Shown here piece after piece: positions 17,329 to 26,382 of a DNA stretch of 64,000 nucleotides. This DNA comes from Paenibacillus alvei DSM 29. Lineage in GTDB: Bacteria > Bacillota > Bacilli > Paenibacillales > Paenibacillaceae. Each line of letters begins with the position of its first letter. Position 1 is the first letter of the stretch. The DNA lies in the NCBI RefSeq assembly GCF_000293805.1, contig NZ_AMBZ01000002.1, forward strand, positions 748,501 through 812,500, in the 5' to 3' direction. A program made the position numbers and the translations under genes. A model generated the notes under the pieces. It did not search any database. It was not told where the DNA came from and saw nothing but the letters and a program-made list of their open reading frames with translations.

Positions 17329-18237
17329 ATGACATACGCAATCGAATGTACCAACCTTGTAAAGCAATTTGGCGGCTTTCGCGCTGTAAACAATATCGAT
17401 CTCCGCTTTGAGCGTGGACAGATTAGTGCACTGCTTGGCCCGAACGGTGCGGGCAAGACAACGACGATTTCCATGATCCTTGGATTGCAAAAGCCGACAT
17501 CAGGGGAGATCAAGGTGCTTGGCCAACCTGCGGGGACGAAAGAACTTCGGCAGCGGGTAGGTGCCCTCATGCAGGATGTAAAGGCGGCGGACGGCTTGAA
17601 TGTTGCGGAGGTATTAAATTTGTTCCGGAGTTACTATCGCAACCCGCTTCCGCTATCCAGACTGCTCGACCTATCGGGTCTGCATGCAGAAGCCAAGCGG
17701 CGCGCATCCTCGCTATCCGGCGGACAGCGTCGAAGATTGGCCTTCGCACAAAGCCTGGCCGGCAATCCCGAGCTTGTCCTGCTCGACGAACCGACGGTCG
17801 GCATGGACGTAGAAGCACGCGATCGCTTCTGGGATACGGTTCGCGCTCTGTCGAACGACGGACGTACCGTTGTGCTTACGACACATGACTTGGAAGAAGC
17901 TGATGCAGTATCTGACCATATCGCCATCATTGCAGGAGGGGCGGTAGCGGCCAGCGGAACCTCACAACAGCTCAAGGCGCAAACGACACTGCGGACAGTG
18001 TCCTTCAGCTTACAAGTCGAACAGCAGGACGAGGCGCTCATGCAGCTTCCGGGTGTCGTGAAGGTAGAACGTGCATCGGGTAAGATTCGTATCCACGTTC
18101 GGAATACAGATGAGGTATTATCCGCGTTGATGCAATCCGGCTGGGGCGTACGTGATATTGATATCCAATCGGCTAAGCTTGAAGATGCCTTCCGTACAAT
18201 TACAAAATCGCATGAAGCTGCACGTGAAATTATATAA
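17329..18237 (+). CDS. ABC-2 transporter ATP-binding protein (YvfR-like)
   Basis: This 302-aa ATPase is expected to drive an export permease. Walker A is GPNGAGKTTT, the signature is SLSGGQRRRLAF, Walker B is LVLLDEPTVGMD, and the H-loop is TTHDLEEAD. The C-terminal 70 residues form a small regulatory domain, as in drug- and lantibiotic-export ATPases such as CcmA/YvfR. The gene order ATPase, permease, histidine kinase, response regulator is the same as B. subtilis yvfRSTU. The start has AAAGGATG. The substrate is unknown; a related system (LnrLMN with LnrJK) exports linearmycin-type polyenes. Confidence 0.88.
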   Translation: MTYAIECTNLVKQFGGFRAVNNIDLRFERGQISALLGPNGAGKTTTISMILGLQKPTSGEIKVLGQPAGTKELRQRVGALMQDVKAADGLNVAEVLNLFRSYYRNPLPLSRLLDLSGLHAEAKRRASSLSGGQRRRLAFAQSLAGNPELVLLDEPTVGMDVEARDRFWDTVRALSNDGRTVVLTTHDLEEADAVSDHIAIIAGGAVAASGTSQQLKAQTTLRTVSFSLQVEQQDEALMQLPGVVKVERASGKIRIHVRNTDEVLSALMQSGWGVRDIDIQSAKLEDAFRTITKSHEAAREII

Positions 18238-18326
18238 CTGTCTACGGTCTACAAATAAACGGATTAGGGAAGAGAGTTTCCCCTCACATATCGAAAAATC
18301 GAATCATTTATCAGGAGGAATTATTA

Positions 18327-19061
18327 ATGTTGCAAGCTCAAATCAAAGCAGAGAGTCTGCGAATTATGCGCAGTCCATTCTTCTTACTATTCTCGCTTGG
18401 CATGCCAATCGCTTTTTATTTCTTGTTTGCTAGTTTAAATGGTGCATCGAAGTCTATTGAATCAACGACATATGGGGCCTTTTCGTTAATGTCGATGACT
18501 GCATTCAGCCTGATCGGCACGGCAATGAGCCAGTTCGGCATTCGCTTAGCATACGAGCGTCGTGACGGATGGACGCGTTTGCTTCGCCTAACACCGCTCT
18601 CTCCATCGGTATGGATCGGAGCTAAGATCGTATCGCATATGCTGGTGCATATGCTGGTCATTCTGATTATTTTCCCTGCTGCCTACTTTGCCTATCATAT
18701 TGAGCTTACTGCTGTACAATGGATGACATGCGGATTGTGGCTGTGGCTTGGAAGCATTCCATTCCTCGCGATCGGCTCGCTTCTTGGAACGATGAAGAGC
18801 GCTGACGCATCCATTGCGGTTGCTAATATTTTGCTCATGGGTTTTGCCATCATGGGGGGCTTGTGGATGCCGCTGAAGACATTGCCGGGCTGGATGCAGG
18901 CAATTGGGGAATGGCTGCCATCCTACCGTTATGCACATGGTGCATGGAATATGCTTGCTGGCAGTAGTCCTGCACTGCTGGATTGGGCTATTCTACTGGG
19001 CTGCGGCATTATCTTCATGGTAATATCGAGTTATATCTTCAACAGACGGGAAGCGATGTAA
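18327..19061 (+). CDS. ABC-2 type permease (YvfS-like)
   Basis: This 244-aa membrane protein has about six hydrophobic helices and the ABC-2 permease layout: first helix FFLLFSLGMPIAFYFLFA, a cytoplasmic loop YERRDGWTRLLRLTPLSPS typical of ABC-2 proteins, and a final helix before the cytoplasmic NRREAM. It should form the membrane channel for the preceding ATPase, probably as a homodimer. A good AGGAGG site precedes the ATG, 89 bases after the ATPase stop. The kinase start codon follows its stop codon directly. Confidence 0.86.
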   Translation: MLQAQIKAESLRIMRSPFFLLFSLGMPIAFYFLFASLNGASKSIESTTYGAFSLMSMTAFSLIGTAMSQFGIRLAYERRDGWTRLLRLTPLSPSVWIGAKIVSHMLVHMLVILIIFPAAYFAYHIELTAVQWMTCGLWLWLGSIPFLAIGSLLGTMKSADASIAVANILLMGFAIMGGLWMPLKTLPGWMQAIGEWLPSYRYAHGAWNMLAGSSPALLDWAILLGCGIIFMVISSYIFNRREAM

Positions 19062-20243
19062 GTGAACGTAGGTAAGAAGAGATTATTTCCCGAAAAAGAG
19101 GGGGTAGAGCCTTATATCTCCCTTGCCAACTTATGTGTGCCTATTTTTTTCCTGCTGCGTGAAACCTCTGCCAAGTTTTGGCTGGGGTTCACGCTGCTTC
19201 TGTTTCTCGTGATCGCATTTTGGCTGCAGTACCATTATGAGAAGCAGGTATTGCTATGGTTGACTGTTCAGGTTGTGATTATTCTCATGTTTATCCTATT
19301 CTATCACCCTATGTATGCTTATATGGTGTTTATGATCGCACAGATGATAAGCAAGCAAAAAACAACAGTTATTTTGGGTATAGCTGCTGTCATGACAGTA
19401 GGCATTATAATAGGGTTATTTCAACGCTTGGATACCATAACCGTATGGTCTTCCCTGCATACGCTGTTGTTGCCGCCTTTGTTCGGTATCCTATTCATGC
19501 CGTTCATCATGCAGGCAGCAGGGCAGTACAAGCAGATGGCGGAACGATTGCAGGCTGCTACGTCACAGCTTGAGCGAATGGCACAGCAGGAAGAGAGACA
19601 GCGCATTGCGCGGGAATTGCATGATACACTTGGACATACGTTGTCTTTAATTACGCTGAAGAGTGAAGTGACAGAAAAGCTGATTACACGTAATCCGGAG
19701 CGGGCAATTGCAGAAGCGAGGGAAATTCGGGAAACCTCGCGTGCGGCGTTGAAGCAGATGCGTCAGCTCGTAACTGAGATGAAGATCGTTAAGCTTGCAG
19801 AGGAATACGAACATGGCAGACAACTTTGCGCAGCTGCAGGAATAGAACTGAGCTTTCAGGAACGTGGAGAGGGTATCGCCCAACCTGCTACAGTCTCAAC
19901 TATGGTATCCCGATTGCCGCTGTCGGCTCTGCAGGAAACGATTCTAGCCATGTGCTTTCGGGAAACGTTAACGAATGTTGTGAGGCACAGCCAAGCCAAG
20001 TGCTGTACTGTATTGCTTGAAGTTGAGGAGTCCTTAGTACGATTGAATATTGCAGATAACGGTGTAGGTATTAATGAGCATCAGCTTAAGCAATCAAGTG
20101 GGACGGGCATGGCAGGTCTCAGGCAGCGTCTGCAGCTTGTAGATGGAACACTTGTGGTAGATTCCGCCCCTCACAAAGGGACGGCATTATCGTTAGTTAT
20201 ACCTCGCGTTATTCGTGATGGGAAGGAGAGAGAAGGGCAATGA
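19062..20243 (+). CDS. Sensor histidine kinase, DesK/NarX type (YvfT-like)
   Basis: This 393-aa kinase has about five or six membrane helices between residues 20 and 152, a short coiled coil, and a HisKA_3 phosphoacceptor region RQRIARELHDTLGHTLSLIT with His187. The catalytic domain carries N-box LRETLTNVVRHSQA and G-box GTGMAGLRQR. It starts at GTG directly behind the permease stop and overlaps the response regulator by four bases, so the three are coupled. Very short loops between the helices suggest the signal is felt within the membrane, as for DesK or LiaS-like kinases. Confidence 0.9.
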   Translation: MNVGKKRLFPEKEGVEPYISLANLCVPIFFLLRETSAKFWLGFTLLLFLVIAFWLQYHYEKQVLLWLTVQVVIILMFILFYHPMYAYMVFMIAQMISKQKTTVILGIAAVMTVGIIIGLFQRLDTITVWSSLHTLLLPPLFGILFMPFIMQAAGQYKQMAERLQAATSQLERMAQQEERQRIARELHDTLGHTLSLITLKSEVTEKLITRNPERAIAEAREIRETSRAALKQMRQLVTEMKIVKLAEEYEHGRQLCAAAGIELSFQERGEGIAQPATVSTMVSRLPLSALQETILAMCFRETLTNVVRHSQAKCCTVLLEVEESLVRLNIADNGVGINEHQLKQSSGTGMAGLRQRLQLVDGTLVVDSAPHKGTALSLVIPRVIRDGKEREGQ

Positions 20244-20845
20244 TCCGAGTAATACTTGGAGAAGATCAGCAGATGCTGCGCAGTGCATTAGCCACCTTAT
20301 TGTCCCTTGAAGGTGATATCGAAGTGGTTGGTCAAGCGGAGAATGGAAAAGTTGCGCTGGAATTAATAGAGGAGCTGCATCCCGATATTGCTGTATTGGA
20401 TATTGAAATGCCGCTCATGACGGGGCTGGATGTTGCGGATGCGGTCAAGAAAAAAGGATGGGCATGCCGAATCATTATGCTGACAACATTTGCTCGCTCG
20501 GGCTATCTCCAGCGTGCAATGGCATCCAGTGTAGGGGGGTATTTACTTAAGGACAGCCCAAGTGATGAATTGTCGGATGCCATTCGCAAAGTATACGCGG
20601 GCAAGCGGGTGATGAGTCCCGAATTGACACTAGCGGCTTGGGAGGATCCTTGCCCTTTGTCTCCAAGGGAGAAGGAAGTGCTGAAACTTGCAGAAGAAGG
20701 GCAGTCCATGCAGGATATTAGTGCAAAGTTGTTCTTGTCCTACGGAACGGTACGCAATTATATGTCAGATGCGCTCAGTAAAGTCGGAGCGGGCACGCGA
20801 ATTGAGGCCATTCGAATTGCGCGGGAAAAAGGCTGGCTGGACTAA
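20240..20845 (+). CDS. Response regulator, NarL/LuxR type (YvfU-like)
   Basis: This 201-aa protein has a receiver domain with phospho-acceptor Asp54 in AVLDIEMPLMTG, acidic pocket GEDQ, switch Thr in MLTTFAR and Lys in YLLKDSPSDEL, then a LuxR-type helix-turn-helix (SPREKEVLKLAEEGQSMQDI and SYGTVRNYMSDALSK). It is the partner of the preceding kinase and probably controls this ABC operon and perhaps the small exported protein downstream. The DesR/YvfU subgroup assignment rests on gene order and kinase type. Confidence 0.9.
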   Translation: MIRVILGEDQQMLRSALATLLSLEGDIEVVGQAENGKVALELIEELHPDIAVLDIEMPLMTGLDVADAVKKKGWACRIIMLTTFARSGYLQRAMASSVGGYLLKDSPSDELSDAIRKVYAGKRVMSPELTLAAWEDPCPLSPREKEVLKLAEEGQSMQDISAKLFLSYGTVRNYMSDALSKVGAGTRIEAIRIAREKGWLD

Positions 20846-21016
20846 ATAAACAACTGGATGTACAAGATACAGGGCGGCGTGGACGTGAGACGTTTCCTGC
20901 AAGTCTTGTCTTATTCAGGTGTGACCCACCATAAACGAATATTTAGCTCATTTTCAGTTTCATTTCAGGATTAACGAACATACTATAGCCATCCCTTACA
21001 TAAGGAGGTGGAACCA

Positions 21017-21538
21017 ATGAAACGCAATTCAACCGTAGCAGCATGGACATGTCTGATGCTTCTGTTGATGGCATCGCCTGCAGCAGCGCAAAGCAGCAAT
21101 GGGGAAAATGCTGTGTCAGATAAGGCCAAAGGCCAGACTGCCGTAAGTGTAGCCGCAACGAAGGTAGGACAGTCCAATGCGAAGCAGCAGGATTCGGAGA
21201 CAGACAAGCAGTTAGAGCAGATACAAGCTCAGATGAAAGAGCTCCGTACAGAAATGAAACAGCTTCATGAGAAAAAGGTTCAATTGCTCGCCAAGAAGCA
21301 TGGCATTTCGACAGAAGGGAAAAGCAGCAAGCAAATTCGTCAGGAACTGCGTGAGAAATTGGGCATAAAAGGACGACTGTTCCACGAGAAACATCACGAT
21401 AACGGGAAGCCTGTCGAGGATCGTCAAACGCAGCTTCAGCATGAGGAAGAAAAGCATAAGGCAGCAGCAGACGCAGATGGGCTCACACCAGAAGAGATAA
21501 AGGCGAAATTCCAAGAATTAAACGGGTCAGCCAAATAA
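21017..21538 (+). CDS. Small exported protein, highly charged with coiled coil
   Basis: I do not recognise a family. The 173-aa product has a clear signal peptide MKRNSTVAAWTCLMLLLMAS with cleavage expected after PAAA. The mature part starts with a Ser/Gln/Lys-rich stretch, then a heptad-like helix from about residue 65 (DKQLEQIQAQMKELRTEMKQ onward), a His/Lys-rich segment GRLFHEKHHDNGK and an acidic end. KHGISTEGKSSKQIRQELRE resembles the short repeat found in many Bacillus exported helical proteins. ATG 21017 follows a perfect AAGGAGGT. It lies 171 bases after the response regulator and could be a target of that system. Confidence 0.75.
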   Translation: MKRNSTVAAWTCLMLLLMASPAAAQSSNGENAVSDKAKGQTAVSVAATKVGQSNAKQQDSETDKQLEQIQAQMKELRTEMKQLHEKKVQLLAKKHGISTEGKSSKQIRQELREKLGIKGRLFHEKHHDNGKPVEDRQTQLQHEEEKHKAAADADGLTPEEIKAKFQELNGSAK

Positions 21539-21755
21539 GTGTGCAGCGCCGATACAAGTATGCTGAATATCCAGATTTTAAATATTGGGACATGCGCGGC
21601 AGCGTATGTCCCTGTGTTATATAGGCTAGGAAATTGTGCAGAAACCAAAAGGTAATGATTTCGTAAATATATATAGAAGCATGAATCATTGGCATGCAGA
21701 GCTGCATAGGATAAAGGAGCCGAAATGTTACGGATGCGAGGGGATTAAATGAAAC

Positions 21756-21793
21756 AACCCGACGAAAAGGCGCGTAGCGCTTCTCATCGGGTT
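21756..21793 (-). terminator. Terminator of the NlpC/P60 gene
   Basis: An imperfect stem with AACCCGA and TCGGGTT ends lies 44 bases past the stop and is followed on the minus strand by GTTTCATTTAA. Confidence 0.55.
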
Positions 21794-21836
21794 ATGCAGT
21801 CGTTCAATAATATTAAGAGTGCAGGAAACTAGTAAG

Positions 21837-22316
21837 CTATTTATCGTCTGTAGCAATAGACGAAAAGTCATTCTCGCTCAAAACTCGACGAGCACCTACA
21901 TAGCGCTTCTCGTAGTAGTCCATGCTTAGGCTGTCGATGCGCGTACCCTTGCTAGTCGAAGCGTGTGCGAATTTGTTATCGCCTACGTAAATACCGACAT
22001 GAGATACACCGTTGCCGCCGCTTGTGTCAAAGAAAACTAGGTCTCCTGGACGAAGCTCGTCTTTGCTTACTTTGTCGCCAGAGTCGAATTGCGACGAAGA
22101 TGTGCGAGGGAGATCAATTTCGAACTTTTTGAACACGTACTTGGTAAATCCAGAGCAATCAAAGCCACTCGTTGATGTTCCACCATACTTGTACGAAATG
22201 CCTAGCAAACCGTCAATCGTGTTGTCCATTTTGGATGCTGCGAATGTGCTTCCCGCTCCGAGCGATGTAAACAAAACGCTCAGCCCGAGTACCGCTGTAA
22301 CTAGCTTCTTCTTCAA
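21837..22316 (-). CDS. NlpC/P60 cell-wall endopeptidase under c-di-AMP riboswitch control
   Basis: This secreted D,L-endopeptidase (159 aa) should cut gamma-D-Glu-diamino-acid bonds in peptidoglycan stem peptides. Signal peptide MKKKLVTAVLGLSVLFTSLG is cleaved near TFAA. The catalytic triad is Cys54 in GFDCSGFTKYVF, His106 in SHVGIYVG and His118 in FAHAS. There is no SH3 or LysM anchor, so it is a minimal soluble hydrolase. The start is TTG at 22316, with AAGGAG eight bases upstream, and that site belongs to the riboswitch itself. Wall hydrolases are a known target class of ydaO riboswitches. Confidence 0.9.
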   Translation of the reverse strand: MKKKLVTAVLGLSVLFTSLGAGSTFAASKMDNTIDGLLGISYKYGGTSTSGFDCSGFTKYVFKKFEIDLPRTSSSQFDSGDKVSKDELRPGDLVFFDTSGGNGVSHVGIYVGDNKFAHASTSKGTRIDSLSMDYYEKRYVGARRVLSENDFSSIATDDK

Positions 22317-22324
22317 AGGGAAAG

Positions 22325-22460
22325 CTCCTTCCGTGCCTGCGAGGTTAGCTGGAGGGTTCGGTTGAAGGACCCCTATGATCCCTGTGTTTCAAGATCAATT
22401 CACCCGTAAAAACTGGTTCCCCCGCTTTCCGGACTATCCGGAAATTCGGCAATCTGGTTT
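22325..22460 (-). promoter_or_regulatory. c-di-AMP (ydaO/yuaA) riboswitch
   Basis: Read on the minus strand, the leader contains the conserved blocks of the ydaO aptamer: GCGGGGGAACCA, GGGTGAAT, GATCATAGGGG, CCTTCAACCGAACCC, CAGCTAACCTCG and the closing GGCACGGAAGGAG. CCTTC can pair with GAAGG to close the last helix. No terminator fits between the aptamer and the start codon, only eight bases away, so control is probably at translation: ligand-stabilised folding would hide the GGAAGGAG ribosome site. Confidence 0.9.
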
Positions 22461-22546
22461 TGGGATATGTATTGCTGCGTGCGATAGTAACAATTTTGCA
22501 AGAGTTAGTGCCGCTTTCATGACAAAGTTGTAATAAATCTAGATTT

Positions 22547-22575
22547 ATTGTAACAGACGATTTTTCCTTTGACAA
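22547..22575 (-). promoter_or_regulatory. Promoter of the riboswitch/NlpC transcript
   Basis: TTGTCA, 17 bp, TACAAT on the minus strand, about 80 bases before the aptamer. Confidence 0.6.
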
Positions 22576-22596
22576 ATATTTTTTGTCCTTGACACG

Positions 22597-22647
22597 AAAA
22601 AACTTGTCAAATCAGCGTTATTTTTCGCTGATAGACAAGTTTTTTAT
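22597..22647 (-). terminator. Terminator of the M1 peptidase operon
   Basis: A long stem pairs AAAACTTGTC and ATCAGCG with their complements and is flanked by A and T runs. It lies about 130 bases past the membrane-protein gene and just upstream of the NlpC promoter, insulating the two units. Confidence 0.8.
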
Positions 22648-22777
22648 TTTTCTTATGCTGCTGTGCATCATTTCATCGTAACGCCTTGTAACTTTTGTAA
22701 TGTTATCACTTCATGATGTCCTTATTTTCATTCCTATCTATTCATTACTTCTTGATCTATTGCTTCATTTATTTTGT

Positions 22778-23599
22778 TTATTTCATTTGCTGTTCAGCTT
22801 CCTGCCATACCGCATGACGAGCAGATAATCCCCACATTTTCAGCATAGTCATAATTGCAGGCAGCGCCTGTTGAATAATGAGTGCGGTAATGCCTGTGAA
22901 CATTGCGGCAGCGGATGTAGACAGAATGCCTATTCCAATTGTAGTTCCGATAAATATTAGAGATAGCCCGAGGATGGGCAGCAGGCGCCGCGTACCAGCC
23001 GTCACAGAGCGAATTAATGGTGTATCTGATGCGGCACCAAAGTTCAGGAACAGGAAAAGTTGGTGAACGAGCCAGCCGCCAATAAGCCAAGCGATTGCAA
23101 AGGGGGCTATGGCCATAAGCAAGGAAGTAAGAGAATTCGATGTTGACAGTGCATTCGCAGTATAGGGAACGAACCATATGGCAGGGACCGTGATGAGGAG
23201 AACTTCTAACAAATATAGGACAAGCATGGGCTTCCATACAAGCTTGATACCTTGAAAGAAGGCCAGCCCCTGCTGCTTGGGACGTGACATAGCATGGAAT
23301 ACGCCCGCATGAATAAAGGGCGTAAGCAGCAAATGGATGGCGATGAAGCCGATAAGGGCCCAAAAGTATGGCATATAGTCATTTGTCTTCATTAGATGGA
23401 ATTGGCTTTCTGTTAGAAAGAGCTGCTTGCTCATTTCAGTAGGTGCAGGATCTGGGTAGCGGCGCAGGATAGGCGTCACGATTCCATCGACGAAACGGTA
23501 GAGGAAGAACCCCCATAACAGTTGGTACAAAAATAGAATAATCCAAATGTAAATATGATCTTTGCACCAATTCCAGCCTGATCGAACATAGGTTTTCAC
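22778..23599 (-). CDS. Polytopic membrane protein of unknown function
   Basis: I do not recognise a defined family. The 273 aa contain about six hydrophobic segments, the first at IYIWIILFLYQLLWGFFLY, with a soluble loop at about 40-75 (PAPTEMSKQLFLTESQFHLM). Layout and composition recall DUF4013/YIP1-like membrane proteins, but no firm motif is visible. It starts with GTG behind GGGGTGGTGATC, four bases after the M1 peptidase stop, so it is the second gene of that operon and may assemble with or support the peptidase at the membrane. Confidence 0.7.
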   Translation of the reverse strand: MKTYVRSGWNWCKDHIYIWIILFLYQLLWGFFLYRFVDGIVTPILRRYPDPAPTEMSKQLFLTESQFHLMKTNDYMPYFWALIGFIAIHLLLTPFIHAGVFHAMSRPKQQGLAFFQGIKLVWKPMLVLYLLEVLLITVPAIWFVPYTANALSTSNSLTSLLMAIAPFAIAWLIGGWLVHQLFLFLNFGAASDTPLIRSVTAGTRRLLPILGLSLIFIGTTIGIGILSTSAAAMFTGITALIIQQALPAIMTMLKMWGLSARHAVWQEAEQQMK

Positions 23600-23603
23600 G
23601 CGA

Positions 23604-25580
23604 TCACCACCCCAGAATGTTCGTAATTGCTTCGATTACCTTGATAACGGACAAGTTAACCCGCGTACGAATAGGTTCGTCGACATGAGCACGCATGTAA
23701 TTGTTGATATGCTTGTTTTCGACGACAATAGTGTACAGTGGATCGACCATTACCCAGCTAAGCGGTGTTTTATGGGTTATCGTATACTGAATTCGATCTC
23801 CTTCTCCATTCCATGACTTGCGTGTTGTAGTTCCATCGGTAAATCCAAACACGATTGGAATAGAAGGATAATTGGCTCCCAGCTTGCGAATGTGAACAGT
23901 CGCTTCATATTTGATAGAGCCATTTGCTTCAATCGTACGAGATTCAATATTTTCTACAGCGAAGTCTGCCATTTGACCGTTGTACACATATTGTTGGAAG
24001 AAATCAATCCACTTGCGATTCGTTACCTGTTCAACGACGCGCTGGAAATCGGCTGTTGTTGGATGCTTGAAACGATATTTCTGCGTATAGGTTTTCATGA
24101 TGCGGTTCATCATCTTTTCTCCAACCTGCTTCTCAATAGCGAGAAGAACCAGCTTGGCACGCATGTACACATTTTCCGCGTAATGATCTTGGTTGTTGTA
24201 TCGCCAAGCTTCCAGCTTGAGTGGAGCCGGATCTGTAATATAGCTCGCTTGTACCGCATTATTAGGATGTACGCCGAATTCCTGTTCCATCAGCTTATCT
24301 TCCGCATAGGAAGTAAAACCTTCATCAAGCCAAGCTTCTTCAAATTCATTAGACGCAAGAATTCCATAGAAATATTGATGCCCAATTTCATGAATGACGG
24401 TTCGCTCCAAGTCATAGCCTGGACTCTCATCTTCTGCCCCAAACGCTGTTATCAAGGTTGGATACTCCATACCGCCGGCTCCATTACCTGCCTTAGGTGG
24501 AACGACAATGGACAAAGTGGAATAAGGATATTTGCCGTACCATTCGCTGAACTTCGATAATGCGGTCTTGGCAGCGTAGAAATATCGTTCCTTCAAATCC
24601 TTATGCTTCGGATCCAAATACAGCTTGATTCGAACTCCTGGAACTTGGCTGGAGGAGAATGGTTCTTCAAAATAAACAAATTTCGGAGAGGCTGACCACG
24701 CAAAGTCATGGACGTCATCTGCATAGAATTGATACGATTTTTTCCCGTCCGCAATAACGGGCGTCTTTGTTGGAAATCCAGTTGCAGCAACGATGTAATT
24801 GTCAGGCACTTGAATACGCACACTGTAAATGCCGTAATTCGAGTAGAATTCTGAATTGCCATGATATTGGTGAAGATTCCATCCATCGGAGGATCGCCCG
24901 CGAACACCTGCTTTTTCAAATGCAGCAATCTTCGGGAACCATTGGCCGGCCATCACAAAATCATCGGCATGACCCATACGTGCAAATACTTTTGGAAGCT
25001 TGACTTCGAACTCCATGCGAAGCGTAACTTTTTCCTGACTGCGTACGGGCTTCGTAAGTCGCAGCTTCATGAGTGTTTCGTCCTTCGAATTGCCGTCATC
25101 CGGTTGTACGAATTGTGTGCGGTTCATTAAGGACATGCCGTCAACCGTGGATAACGATTTTAACGTCATACCGCCATATCCGTCGGCTGGCAACCTGTCT
25201 TCACGCAATCTTCCTCCAGACTCCTTCATGAAGGTCGTGTCCGGCGAACGGAATGCGTTCGGATAAAAGTGGAAGTATAATTCATTTACAGTTGCTTTCC
25301 CGGGATTGGTCCAAGTGACTGTTTGCTTGCCGATCAGCGTGTGAGTGGACTCGTCCAGCTTAACTTCAATATGATATTCGGCAATACGTTCACTTAGCAC
25401 CTCCACACTGGGAGTCTCCACAGCTTGCTGCGTGATTGGTTCCTGAACCGCCTGTTTATTCACCTCGGGTCCAAGTGATGGGACGGATCCAGACGGCCAG
25501 AACCAAACGAGGAGGAAGCTGCAGGCGGCTAAGAGCAAGGCAGTGAATAAGAGCCGGCGATATACATTGCTTCGGGTCAT
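23604..25580 (-). CDS. Membrane-anchored M1-family zinc metallopeptidase
   Basis: This 658-aa aminopeptidase-like protein has an N-terminal anchor (LLFTALLLAACSFLLVWFW) and an extracytoplasmic catalytic part. Zinc ligands are in HEIGH (397-401), with the distal Glu420 of WLDEGF 19 residues on. GGMEYP at about 369 stands for the GAMEN exopeptidase motif, so the enzyme should trim N-terminal residues. The upstream beta-sandwich (60-260) is the usual M1 N-domain. Length and anchor resemble uncharacterised Firmicute M1 proteins rather than PepN. GGGAGG precedes the ATG; it is divergent from ywhD. Confidence 0.9.
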   Translation of the reverse strand: MTRSNVYRRLLFTALLLAACSFLLVWFWPSGSVPSLGPEVNKQAVQEPITQQAVETPSVEVLSERIAEYHIEVKLDESTHTLIGKQTVTWTNPGKATVNELYFHFYPNAFRSPDTTFMKESGGRLREDRLPADGYGGMTLKSLSTVDGMSLMNRTQFVQPDDGNSKDETLMKLRLTKPVRSQEKVTLRMEFEVKLPKVFARMGHADDFVMAGQWFPKIAAFEKAGVRGRSSDGWNLHQYHGNSEFYSNYGIYSVRIQVPDNYIVAATGFPTKTPVIADGKKSYQFYADDVHDFAWSASPKFVYFEEPFSSSQVPGVRIKLYLDPKHKDLKERYFYAAKTALSKFSEWYGKYPYSTLSIVVPPKAGNGAGGMEYPTLITAFGAEDESPGYDLERTVIHEIGHQYFYGILASNEFEEAWLDEGFTSYAEDKLMEQEFGVHPNNAVQASYITDPAPLKLEAWRYNNQDHYAENVYMRAKLVLLAIEKQVGEKMMNRIMKTYTQKYRFKHPTTADFQRVVEQVTNRKWIDFFQQYVYNGQMADFAVENIESRTIEANGSIKYEATVHIRKLGANYPSIPIVFGFTDGTTTRKSWNGEGDRIQYTITHKTPLSWVMVDPLYTIVVENKHINNYMRAHVDEPIRTRVNLSVIKVIEAITNILGW

Positions 25581-25698
25581 ACGTTTTTAACCTCCCGTTG
25601 ACAAGCATCTACAGCATGTATATGTTGGCTTTTTGCAGATTATTAGCTAAAATGAAAATGATTTTGAGTTCGTGGGCAAGGAAGGAGTGTACAGTGGA

Positions 25699-26199
25699 AT
25701 GGAATCTTCAGATAAGAAAGTTAAGAAGCCGCTGGCTTTGAATGTCATGAGCAGTGGTAAGCATAAAGGATTTGGTTCGGGCAGTATCGATCTGAACAAT
25801 GTCTCGCCTGTCATCATCGATGAAGGGAAGGCGTACATTGATTTGGGAGCGATGCATGCGAAGAGTAAGGTGGAGCGTGGCATTAAGTTCTCTACTAATA
25901 AGGAAGATGTTCCGAACGGACGGCAATGCTGGATCGTATGGGTTGCTGTTGACCGTTCACCAGAAGGTGCGTTCTATGGCGGCTTGGCGGCTTGTGAAAT
26001 GCTGATTGATGCGGAGGCTAAGCGCGGCTGGAAGATGCTCGCTGATCATGTTAATCGCATGGATTACGCGATGAAGCGCCGTGTGCTCGTCGATGAGCTG
26101 AATGCAGAGGATAAGGCTGCGCTGCGTGAGTTGCTTATGACACACAATGCAGAATGGTGGGAACGTACGCCAGAAGAAGTGAAGGAACAGTTATCTTAG
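25699..26199 (+). CDS. ywhD: YwhD family protein
   Basis: This cytoplasmic protein of 166 aa belongs to the Bacillus YwhD family, whose function is not established. Recognisable segments are GFGSGSIDLNNVSPVIIDEG, FYGGLAACEMLIDAEAKRGW and DHVNRMDYAMKRR. AAGGAG precedes ATG 25699; the open frame extends back to 25672 without a better site. In B. subtilis ywhD also lies near pbpG and speEB, so its place here is conserved synteny. Confidence 0.85.
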   Translation: MESSDKKVKKPLALNVMSSGKHKGFGSGSIDLNNVSPVIIDEGKAYIDLGAMHAKSKVERGIKFSTNKEDVPNGRQCWIVWVAVDRSPEGAFYGGLAACEMLIDAEAKRGWKMLADHVNRMDYAMKRRVLVDELNAEDKAALRELLMTHNAEWWERTPEEVKEQLS

Positions 26200-26210
26200 T
26201 AATAATGGCT

Positions 26211-26266
26211 TATAAAAGAAGGCCGCTATGCCGATCTCAGGATCAGTACAGCGGCCTTCTTTTATA
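26211..26266. terminator. Terminator between ywhD and malic enzyme genes
   Basis: A 17-bp perfect stem (arms 26211-26227 and 26250-26266, core AAAAGAAGGCCGCT) is flanked by A and T runs, so it can stop both convergent transcripts. Confidence 0.85.
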
Positions 26267-26382
26267 TAACTGTATATAGTGAGTTATCTATCGATAAAGA
26301 TAGGGCTACATGCTCTATTTAGCTTTACTTAATCATCTAAGGTGATACCCGTTGCTCCAACTAAGGAAAGGTATTAATACGC

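Noticed and set aside
2381..20920. CTTATTCAGGTGTG occurs near 2381 and near 20910
   Set aside because: A 14-base match is expected by chance several times in 64 kb, and the flanks are unrelated.
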